From Phycisphaerales bacterium (lineage in GTDB: Bacteria > Planctomycetota > Phycisphaerae > WQYP01), in NCBI GenBank assembly GCA_013044165.1, contig JABEVB010000118.1:1-35624 (forward strand): 35,624 nt of DNA. Reading direction: 5' to 3'. The notes below the pieces were generated by a model. The model had not been told where the DNA came from, did no database searches, and saw only the letters and a list, made by a program, of their open reading frames with translations. A program made the translations under genes and the position numbers. Of the stretch, positions 24,454 to 31,634 are shown one piece after another. How positions within the stretch are numbered: position 1 is the first letter of the stretch; every line of letters starts with the position of its first letter.

Positions 24454-25872
24454 CTATTGTTTAAGCCAGAGATGCTCCATCTGTTCGAGGGTGCGATTTT
24501 TGGTTTCAGGCACAAATTTCCAGACGAACATGGCGGCCAAAATGCTCATCACCCCATAAATCCAGTATGCAAATCCATGATGAAAATGTTTAACGAGAAA
24601 TTGATTGTCGTTAAGGATAGGAAATGTCCAGCTAACCAAATAGTTGGCAATCCACTGCGCTGCAACCGCAATCGCCATGGCTTTACCGCGAATTTGATTG
24701 GGAAATATTTCACTCAATAAAACCCATGTGACAGGCCCCCAAGAGATGGCAAAGCCGGCTATATAAAGCAACATGCTTAGAAGTGCCACAAGGCCATTGC
24801 CATGTAGCATAAAGTTGGCTCCCAAAGCGATCATGCTTGCAGCCATGACAATCGCACCTATGATTTGCAAGGGCTTGCGACCCAATCGGTCCACGGTAAG
24901 CACAGCGACTATTGTGAAAAGCAGGTTGACGGCGCCGACGATAATAGTTTGCAGAAGTGACGCATCGGTTGTTAGATGCATCCCCTTGAAAATAGTAGGG
25001 GCGTAGTACAAAACAACATTTATGCCAATAATTTGCTGGAACACCGAAAGCATAATGCCGATGAAAATCACCAAGGCCCCAAATGAGAATAGCTTGCCAG
25101 AATGATGGGCTGAGAGGGAATTGCGAATTTCGATGATCTCACGTTCACTTTCTTCAGCCGTTACAAGCTTGCCAAGCACATTACGGGCTTGGTCTTCACG
25201 CCCTTTGAGCATGAGATAACGGGGAGTTTCGGGCACCATCAATAACAGCAACAGGAATGCCGCCGCAGGGACCGCACCGGATAAAAACATGTAGCGCCAG
25301 CCAATGCTGTGCAGCCATGCATCGCTATTGCCAGCCCGTGCAATGCCGTAGTTGACGAAATAAATCACCAACATGCCGAAAATGATGGCGAGTTGGTTCC
25401 ACGCCACAAGATTTCCGCGAACACGAGCGGGAGCGATTTCTGCAATGTACATAGGTGCCAACATGGATGCCAGCCCAACACCGATGCCTCCGAGGATGCG
25501 GTAAGCAACAAAATTCCAAATGTACGCGGGGCCGCCGTGTCCTATAGGTGCGAACAAAAACTCGGGGGCGGCGGCTCCCAACGCAGATACAAGAAAAAGT
25601 ACCGCTGCAATGATCAAGCCGCGTTTGCGGCCAATGTGGGTGCTTATCCAGCCACCGAGCAAGCCCCCAATAATACAGCCAATGAGAGCGCTTGAAACTA
25701 CAAAGCCAAGAAGCGAGCTTGCCTCATTCGGGCTAAGATGCCGGGGGGTAATAAAGTAAGCCTTAAGACTACCGACGGCCCCCGAGATAACTGCCGTATC
25801 GTAACCGAATAATAGCCCCCCTAAAGTGGCTATCAAGGTCAATAGAACAACATAACGATTAAGGCGTGGCAT
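24454..25872 (-). CDS. MFS sugar porter, xylose-permease type
   Basis: A 472-residue, 12-segment sugar/H+ symporter close in motif to XylE: GGLLFGYDTAVISGA in helix 1, IGRKRGL after helix 2, MYIAEIAPARVRGNLV, QQIIGINVVLYYAP in helix 7 (sugar-binding Gln-Gln), RLGRKPLQ, and PETKNRTLEQME at the end. The ORF extends to 26004, but that part overlaps the xylose isomerase gene. ATGs at 25875 and 25872 are adjacent; 25872 lies 7 bases from GGAG. It begins 49 bases after xylA on the same strand, so an operon that imports and isomerises xylose is likely. The pairing is the main reason for the substrate call. Confidence 0.82.
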   Translation of the reverse strand: MPRLNRYVVLLTLIATLGGLLFGYDTAVISGAVGSLKAYFITPRHLSPNEASSLLGFVVSSALIGCIIGGLLGGWISTHIGRKRGLIIAAVLFLVSALGAAAPEFLFAPIGHGGPAYIWNFVAYRILGGIGVGLASMLAPMYIAEIAPARVRGNLVAWNQLAIIFGMLVIYFVNYGIARAGNSDAWLHSIGWRYMFLSGAVPAAAFLLLLLMVPETPRYLMLKGREDQARNVLGKLVTAEESEREIIEIRNSLSAHHSGKLFSFGALVIFIGIMLSVFQQIIGINVVLYYAPTIFKGMHLTTDASLLQTIIVGAVNLLFTIVAVLTVDRLGRKPLQIIGAIVMAASMIALGANFMLHGNGLVALLSMLLYIAGFAISWGPVTWVLLSEIFPNQIRGKAMAIAVAAQWIANYLVSWTFPILNDNQFLVKHFHHGFAYWIYGVMSILAAMFVWKFVPETKNRTLEQMEHLWLKQ

Positions 25873-25921
25873 CATGTTTCTCCGCAAGGGGCTAAGGTGC
25901 CGGGCACCACCCAAGCAACTA

Positions 25922-26956
25922 TCAGTAGAGGCACGTCGCCAAATAGCCCGCCAGTGCGGTATATTGTTGACGCGAACGGAACTGGCCGATCTTTTTTCGA
26001 TCAACCTTAAGAGCTTTGTTCCAGAGACGCTGAAGGTTTGCCGCGCTTACATTGAGGATGTCGGTAATATCCTCCGGGCGGTCAGTTCTTGGTGCTTTAA
26101 CGTCAAAGGCTAGGATCCCGTCCCATTTCGCATCTTGCAGAACCACGCAAAGAGCGAGATCTTTAAGCGGCTCCGTATAGCCAAAAGGCAGGTCCTGGTC
26201 GTATCGAGTGGTGTCTTGAGAGTTAAGATGGATGTGAAACAGTTTGCCCGCTTCCAAACACAGTTCGACTTCCCAGATGTAATCCAAGCCGGCCATGCGG
26301 CTGTGCGCGGTTTCTGGATTGATGCCGAACAGCGGTTGTATGGATGGCTCCAGACGGCTGATAAGATAAAGTGCCTCCCCAACATTGCTCAAATACATAT
26401 TAGCGCGAGGCTCATTCGGTTTTGGCTCAAGTGCAAAACGCGGTGACGACTTGCCATATTGCTTGCGGGCATACTCGCCCACCGCATTAAAACCGTCGAG
26501 CATTCTGCGGAATGAATCCTGACCGTTCTTTCCGAGGACAAAATCAAACCCTTCTCGACCATTCCAAAATACCATAACCTCGGCCCCTAGAGCGACCGTC
26601 GCATCTACGGCCTCGAGGGCATTTTTAAGAGCCTGCCGACGAACCGTCGGGTCATTACTGGTCATGGCGCCATCCTTGAAGATGGCATCAGCAAAGAAGG
26701 ACGGCGTGTACATGCCCATCTTAAGGCCATATTTCTTCATAAGCCTTTTGGCTTCATCAACCTGATGCCGCGGTATCTCAACGTCATGGGCCTCGATGTA
26801 GGTGATGCCTGCCTCGGCCAGCAGCGGCAGCCGATCGAGTACGGGAATTTCCGGTCGTGTTGGACCACCAAAAGGGTCGCGTCCGGAACCGAGATTCCAA
26901 ACGCCGGCACCAATACCTTGCTTTCCAGTCTTTTTGGGGATGATAATTTTTTGCAT
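25922..26956 (-). CDS. xylA: xylose isomerase (actinobacterial-type, short)
   Basis: A 344-residue TIM-barrel metal-dependent isomerase that follows the Streptomyces-type xylose isomerase along its length: GSGRDPFGGPTR at the N-terminus, FKDGAMTSNDPTVRR, the metal/substrate segment FALEPKPNEPR (Glu about 177, Lys about 179), GINPETAHSRMAGL (Glu and His about 215-218), HIHLNSQDTTRYDQDLPFG (Asp ligands) and AFDVKAPRT (Asp about 285). It would convert D-xylose to D-xylulose in the cytoplasm. It is somewhat shorter than the roughly 390 residues usual for that type. GGAG lies 9 bases before the ATG at 26956; the TTG at 26962 is too close to it. No xylulokinase is in the window. A relative acting on another sugar is possible. 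Confidence 0.8.
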   Translation of the reverse strand: MQKIIIPKKTGKQGIGAGVWNLGSGRDPFGGPTRPEIPVLDRLPLLAEAGITYIEAHDVEIPRHQVDEAKRLMKKYGLKMGMYTPSFFADAIFKDGAMTSNDPTVRRQALKNALEAVDATVALGAEVMVFWNGREGFDFVLGKNGQDSFRRMLDGFNAVGEYARKQYGKSSPRFALEPKPNEPRANMYLSNVGEALYLISRLEPSIQPLFGINPETAHSRMAGLDYIWEVELCLEAGKLFHIHLNSQDTTRYDQDLPFGYTEPLKDLALCVVLQDAKWDGILAFDVKAPRTDRPEDITDILNVSAANLQRLWNKALKVDRKKIGQFRSRQQYTALAGYLATCLY

Positions 26957-26995
26957 TGTCAACTTCTCCAGATACTACCCGAGTGTTATTAGGTG

Positions 26996-27024
26996 ACTAT
27001 ACGTGGCCGGTGAAATGCTGTCAA
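26996..27024 (-). promoter_or_regulatory. sigma70-like promoter of the xylA-porter operon
   Basis: On the minus strand TTGACA (27024-27019, perfect), a 17-base spacer and TATAGT (27001-26996, 5/6). The leader would be about 33 bases. This is the best promoter in the window. Confidence 0.6.
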
Positions 27025-27271
27025 AGCTTTGCTGGGTGCTAAGTGGTAAATTGCGGCAAATGCCGTGGACGAAAAAAATGTGCGGCCCGATCCACTGTCC
27101 CAAATCCAGCCCTAACCTGCCTCACATTTTGATGAATATGACTTTTTGACATCAAGCATTTATATTGACTGTCAGAAAAGTGATGCAGGCTCGATGCGTC
27201 ATATACTCTGCAAAGCCCTTCACCGTAGTGCTAGAGGTATGGCTATAACCCGCTGACCTGCCTCCACAGGG

Positions 27272-27300
27272 TTGACACCAATAAATATTGAACTTAAATT
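27272..27300 (+). promoter_or_regulatory. sigma70-like promoter of the first GH29 gene
   Basis: TTGACA (27272-27277, perfect), a 17-base spacer and TAAATT (27295-27300, 4/6), about 40 bases before the chosen start at 27340. Confidence 0.5.
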
Positions 27301-27339
27301 AATGTTTGGGTGGTTTGGCGTGTTAGCTTAAGGAATTTG

Positions 27340-29157
27340 ATGCGGCGGCGCGAGTTCTGTAAGATTCTGGCCAAGGCCGCAACAGCGGCGGTAACAGCAA
27401 CGACAATTAAGTCTGAGGCTGCGCAAGCGGCCAATGCGTTCGGCTTCATAGCCTCCGGCTTCAACAAACCGGATGAAAGCTATGCTGACTTCTGCGGTAT
27501 CCCCGAATTTAACCGCGTTTTTTACGCGGTTAAAGGTAACGACATCGTTGCTGAAAAGCTCAATGAGCACACGTGGCGTCCAACTGGTTGGGGCCGCCCG
27601 CCTCTGCTACCGGTACCGGGCGGATCAAGGGATGGCGTTCCTAACAATAGCCCCATTCCAAACCTGTATGGTAAAGGTCCTTACAAGCCAACGTATGACT
27701 CCCTTTTACAGTATGAATGTCCAGAATGGTACCGTGACGCAAAATTCGGCATCTGGAACCACTGGAGTCCACAGTGCGTACCCGAGGATGGAGACTGGTA
27801 CGCCCGCAACATGTACACACAACATTCCGCTCAGTACAACTTTCAGTGCAAGCATTATGGGCATCCTTGCAAATTTGGGTACAAGGACCTGTGTGCTCAA
27901 TGGACGCTGCTGAACTGGCAGCCAGAAGAACTTATGGACCTGTATGTCGCGGCTGGTGCCAAGTTATTCCTTGCGCTGGCAAACCACCACGACGGGTTTG
28001 ACACCTGGCATTCGAGACATCACGAGTGGAATGCATTCAACATAGGGCCACGTCGTGACGTTATTGGCGAGTGGGCCAAGGCAGCGCGAGCTCGCAGCCT
28101 GCCTTTTGGTGTTACCGTCCATCAAGGTCGCAATTGGTGGTGGTTCCAAACCGCGCACGGCTCGGATAAAACGGGACTACTTGCCGGGATACCCTATGAC
28201 GGCCACCTTACCAAGGCGGATGGCAGAGGTACCTGGTGGGACGGCTACGATCCGCAGCAGCTCTACGGAGCCAAGCATCCACACAATGCGCTTCCTGATT
28301 TCAGCTACGTCAAGAATTTCTATGATCGCACTCGCGATTTGATAGATCAACACAATCCGGAACTGCTGTATTTCGACAATGCCTTACTTCCACTGGGGTG
28401 GGCAGGCATGAACTTAGGCGCCTACTTTTATAACAACAGTCTGAAAGCCAATGGTGGAACAATGCGGGGTGTCATCACCACTGGCAATGTGCCAAGCCAT
28501 CTGCGAAAAGCCTTTGTTTATGATATTGAATCCGGCGTTACTGATCGCATATTGCGTCACCCATGGCAGTCGGAAACCTGCATTGGCGACTGGCATTATC
28601 AGCGAGCCCTCTACAACCACCCTGGCGAGTATGGAGCCTATCGCCATCCGCAGGACATCATTCGCTGGATGATTGATGTGGTAAGCAAAAACGGCACGTT
28701 TATTCTGGACATTCCAGGCAAGCCTGATGGCACCATTGACAGCAAAGAAAAGGCTGTGCTGAAGCAGCTGGCCATGTGGTTCGCAATTAACGGTGAAGCC
28801 ATCTATGCAACCCGACCTTGGAAGGTATTTGGCGAGGGGCATCTGAAGATCATCAAAGGGCGTGACAACGGCTACGAAAACATAAAACAGTACGACGCCC
28901 ATGATATTCGCTTCACCCGCAACAAGGCTGGCACTGTGGTGTACGCGATTTTTCTGGGCTGGCATCCAAAGGAGTTTGTCGTTGAGTCCTTTGGTCTTGT
29001 AGCCGATACCAAACCAGGCAAAGTTCTTTCGGTGGAACTGCTCGGAAGCCAGGAAAGGCTCTCTTGGCGGCAGACGGCTCAGTCGCTGGCCATTGCCACG
29101 CCCAAACATAAGCCGGGCGAGTACGCGTTTGCGTTTAAAGTCAGTTTCGCATCATGA
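27340..29157 (+). CDS. Tat-exported GH29 alpha-L-fucosidase (first copy)
   Basis: A 605-residue enzyme of glycoside hydrolase family 29. It begins with a twin-arginine signal (MRRREFCKILAKAATAAVTA), then a roughly 100-residue N-terminal segment, and the GH29 barrel starting near PEWYRDAKFGIWNHWSPQCVPE. The conserved ALANHHDGFDTWHS follows, and the likely nucleophile is Asp about 346 in LLYFDNALLPLGW, where classical fucosidases have a WFD motif. A beta-sandwich ends the protein. AAGGA lies 5 bases before the ATG at 27340; the ORF track's earlier start (27310) has none. It would release terminal L-fucose outside the cytoplasm. It is a tandem paralogue of the next gene. Confidence 0.85.
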   Translation: MRRREFCKILAKAATAAVTATTIKSEAAQAANAFGFIASGFNKPDESYADFCGIPEFNRVFYAVKGNDIVAEKLNEHTWRPTGWGRPPLLPVPGGSRDGVPNNSPIPNLYGKGPYKPTYDSLLQYECPEWYRDAKFGIWNHWSPQCVPEDGDWYARNMYTQHSAQYNFQCKHYGHPCKFGYKDLCAQWTLLNWQPEELMDLYVAAGAKLFLALANHHDGFDTWHSRHHEWNAFNIGPRRDVIGEWAKAARARSLPFGVTVHQGRNWWWFQTAHGSDKTGLLAGIPYDGHLTKADGRGTWWDGYDPQQLYGAKHPHNALPDFSYVKNFYDRTRDLIDQHNPELLYFDNALLPLGWAGMNLGAYFYNNSLKANGGTMRGVITTGNVPSHLRKAFVYDIESGVTDRILRHPWQSETCIGDWHYQRALYNHPGEYGAYRHPQDIIRWMIDVVSKNGTFILDIPGKPDGTIDSKEKAVLKQLAMWFAINGEAIYATRPWKVFGEGHLKIIKGRDNGYENIKQYDAHDIRFTRNKAGTVVYAIFLGWHPKEFVVESFGLVADTKPGKVLSVELLGSQERLSWRQTAQSLAIATPKHKPGEYAFAFKVSFAS

Positions 29158-29178
29158 TGAACGGGAGTAATAAAAGAC

Positions 29179-29192
29179 GTGTAAGATTACAC
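29179..29192. promoter_or_regulatory. operator-like inverted repeat between the GH29 copies
   Basis: GTGTAAGATTACAC has 6-base perfect arms with a 2-base centre. It is in the 151-base spacer between the two fucosidase genes, where I found only weak promoter candidates for the second copy. Confidence 0.3.
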
Positions 29193-29308
29193 AAAGTGAT
29201 TGGAGTAGCTGCATAGCAACGCTAAGATAATGTATGTTCGAATTGGTGCTAAAAGGCGTTTAAGTTAGTAGATGTGCCGAAAAAGCTCTACAACAGGAGA
29301 ATTGTTCC

Positions 29309-31156
29309 ATGCGAAGACGTGAATTCTGCAAACTTCTGGCTGGGGCTGCGACAGCGGCAGTAACCGCAACGACAACTAAAGCGGATAAGACGCTGTTGGC
29401 CACCGGGACCAGCACAATTGCATCAGGCTATAACCAGCCTGATGGTACCTATGCGGATTTTTGTGCCATTCCCGAGTTGCAGCGGAAGTATTATGCAATC
29501 AAGGATAACTCGATCGTCGCGGAAAAATTGGATGAAATGACTTGGCATCCCGCTGACTGGCGAAACCCGATCACGCCGGCTGTTCCCGTTCGCGGCGGCG
29601 CGTGGAATGATGTGCCCATGATTGGTCCGTTAAAAGGGCTTCATGGTGAAGGTCCTTATAAGCCAAGCTATACATCCATGCTGCAGTACGACTGTCCCGA
29701 ATGGTACCGTGATGCCAAGTTCGGCATCTGGAATCATTGGAGTCCATCGTGTGTGGCGGAGGATGGCGACTGGTATGCGCGTCAGATGTATATACAAGGA
29801 CGGCCGGAGTACAATTACCAGTGCAAACATTTCGGGCATCCATCCAAATTTGGTTTTAAAGACCTTTGCGCCCAGTGGACGCTCTTGAATTGGCAGCCGG
29901 AAGAACTCATGAACTTGTATGTAAAGGCTGGTGCCAAAATTTTCATGATACTGGCCAATTTTCATGACGGCTTTGACACTTGGAACTCGCGGCATCACCA
30001 ATGGAACGCACAGCGAGTAGGCCCGCATCGGGATGTTATTGGCACTTGGGCCAAAGTTGCGCGAGCACATGGCCTGCGAGTGGGGGTGAGCGTGCATCAG
30101 GCTCGCAATTGGTGGTGGTATCAGGTGTCACATGGCGCGGATGCGACCGGTCCACTTGCCGGCGTTCCCTATGATGCCTGTTTGACCAAAGAAGATGGAA
30201 AAAACACCTGGTGGGAAGGTCTCGACCCACAGCAGCTTTACGGGCCAAAACACCCTTTCAATGCGCTCCCTGACTTCACCTTCAGTAAGAACTTTTACGA
30301 TCGCACCCGCGACCTTATAGATCAACACGATCCGGACATTTTGTATTTTGATAACGACATGCTACCGCTTGGCTGGGCCGGCATGAACATCGGGGCGTAC
30401 TTTTACAATCGCAACTTGAAAGTTCGCGGCCAAATGGAGGCTGTCATCAATGTCAAATACGTCCCATTTGACCTTACCAAAGCGGTGGTTGCCGATTTAG
30501 AGCGGGGCGTCACAGACAGCATTATGCAATATCCGTGGCAGTCGGAGACCTGCATTGGTCAGTGGCACTACCAACGCGCTCTTTACAATCATCCCGGTAA
30601 ATATGGCGGATATCTAAAGCCGCGGCAAATCATTCACTGGATGATTGATGCCGTAAGTAAGAATGGAACGTTTATTCTTAATATTCCCGGCAGGCCTGAC
30701 GGTACGATTGACAGCAAAGAGAAGCTGATTCTGCACGAACTCGCCGATTGGTTTGCCATCAACGGACAGGCCATATATGCAACCCGGCCATGGAAGGTCT
30801 TTGGCGAGGGCATGTTGCAGACGGCAGCCGACACATCCAATAACCCGCATGGCACCACTGGCGCGTACAACGGCTACAAGTCAACAAAAAATCTCGGCCC
30901 AGGCACCATCCGGTTTACACGCAACAAGACCGGTACGGTTGTCTATGCGATTTGTTTGGGCTGGCAGGATAAGGATTTTATTATTCGCTCGTTAGGCTTG
31001 GCAGCCGACACAAAACCGGGCAAAGTTTTGGCTGTTGAGTTGCTGGGCTGCCAAGAGAAGCTTTCATGGAAGCAAACGCCGCAGTCGCTGACCATCGCAG
31101 CCCCCAAACATAAACCGGGTGAATATGCGTTCGCTTTCAAAGTAAGCTTTGCATGA
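29309..31156 (+). CDS. Tat-exported GH29 alpha-L-fucosidase (second copy)
   Basis: A 615-residue paralogue of the preceding gene, collinear over its whole length. It keeps the twin-arginine start (MRRREFCKLLAGAATAA), the barrel start PEWYRDAKFGIWNHWSPSC, the ANFHDGFDTWNS segment (Phe replaces the first His of the HHDGF motif in copy one) and the nucleophile region ILYFDNDMLPLGW. Near residue 515 it has a longer loop (DTSNNPHGTTGAYNGYK) than copy one. GGAG lies 9 bases before the ATG. The His-to-Phe change near the active site and the loop suggest the two copies differ in substrate detail. Both should act on exported fucosylated glycans. Confidence 0.85.
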   Translation: MRRREFCKLLAGAATAAVTATTTKADKTLLATGTSTIASGYNQPDGTYADFCAIPELQRKYYAIKDNSIVAEKLDEMTWHPADWRNPITPAVPVRGGAWNDVPMIGPLKGLHGEGPYKPSYTSMLQYDCPEWYRDAKFGIWNHWSPSCVAEDGDWYARQMYIQGRPEYNYQCKHFGHPSKFGFKDLCAQWTLLNWQPEELMNLYVKAGAKIFMILANFHDGFDTWNSRHHQWNAQRVGPHRDVIGTWAKVARAHGLRVGVSVHQARNWWWYQVSHGADATGPLAGVPYDACLTKEDGKNTWWEGLDPQQLYGPKHPFNALPDFTFSKNFYDRTRDLIDQHDPDILYFDNDMLPLGWAGMNIGAYFYNRNLKVRGQMEAVINVKYVPFDLTKAVVADLERGVTDSIMQYPWQSETCIGQWHYQRALYNHPGKYGGYLKPRQIIHWMIDAVSKNGTFILNIPGRPDGTIDSKEKLILHELADWFAINGQAIYATRPWKVFGEGMLQTAADTSNNPHGTTGAYNGYKSTKNLGPGTIRFTRNKTGTVVYAICLGWQDKDFIIRSLGLAADTKPGKVLAVELLGCQEKLSWKQTPQSLTIAAPKHKPGEYAFAFKVSFA

Positions 31157-31193
31157 CTTTGCGGGTGACTCAATGTTTCGCAGTAACTTTATA

Positions 31194-31242
31194 AACGCTT
31201 GCTTGGTGAAGCATTCAGGGCGATTAACTTTTCGCAAGCGTT
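31194..31242. repeat. 9-bp inverted repeat between convergent genes
   Basis: AACGCTTGC and GCAAGCGTT form perfect 9-base arms around 31 bases. A second, smaller repeat (GGAGAG/CTCTCC, 31244-31270) follows. They lie between the second GH29 and the symporter operon and may help end transcription, though no T-run follows. Confidence 0.3.
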
Positions 31243-31398
31243 GGGAGAGTGATGGCGGCATAAGCTCTCCTATGCGGCGATTGCGGTATGCCTTTATCGT
31301 AAAGCGAGGCGATTGATATTCGGTCAAAGTCGGAGGCGACCATCATCAACATTGAGACTTACCCGCGCGAATTTATGTCAGATCTCCGCCTTGAGGGA

Positions 31399-31620
31399 TC
31401 AATCTTTTAATGACTTGGATGGGCGAAACCGGATAGTGTAAAAGAGTCCCATGGCCAGAAGCAAGGCTCCCCACCATATGGCCGGATGAAGCGAGGCCAG
31501 CGCAGTCTTGTGAGCGGGTGGCCTTACCAGTTCCCATAAGCCAACACCCTCTATTATGACACCATAAATGAGTAATTGCAGCCCGATAAGAAGCCAGATT
31601 GAATTCGCATGCTTGGCCAT
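31399..31620 (-). CDS. small membrane protein linked to the SSS symporter
   Basis: A 73-residue protein with two predicted membrane helices (WLLIGLQLLIYGVIIEGVGLW and AIWWGALLLAMGLFYTI) joined by a short loop and ending in a basic tail. AAGGG lies 6 bases before the ATG, within the end of the symporter gene. It starts 14 bases after the symporter stop on the same strand, so the two are almost surely co-transcribed. I do not recognise a named family; a small accessory subunit of the transporter is the natural guess. The overlapping track ORF 31373-31627 in another frame is rejected. Confidence 0.7.
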   Translation of the reverse strand: MAKHANSIWLLIGLQLLIYGVIIEGVGLWELVRPPAHKTALASLHPAIWWGALLLAMGLFYTIRFRPSKSLKD

Positions 31621-31634
31621 ATTTCACCCTTTGC

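Larger units (their letters stand above)
26957..27339. other. 383-base divergent control region between xylA and GH29
   Basis: No gene seen. It carries a good promoter toward xylA (26996-27024) and another toward the first fucosidase (27272-27300). Between them are short palindromes such as CAAAGCTTTG (27022-27031, touching the xylA -35 box) and CGGCAAATGCCG (27054-27065), either of which might bind a sugar-responsive regulator. Confidence 0.55.

Noticed and set aside
25873-26004. 44-residue N-terminal extension of the second sugar porter
   Set aside because: It overlaps the xylose isomerase end and lacks a ribosome binding site; the ATG pair at 25872-25875 has GGAG.
28414-29109. 231-residue ORF antisense to the first GH29
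   Set aside because: Mirror frame of a strongly coding gene; no start signal and no conserved motif.
31064-31327. 87-residue minus ORF after the second GH29
   Set aside because: Overlaps the GH29 end, has no ribosome binding site, and is basic and of random appearance.
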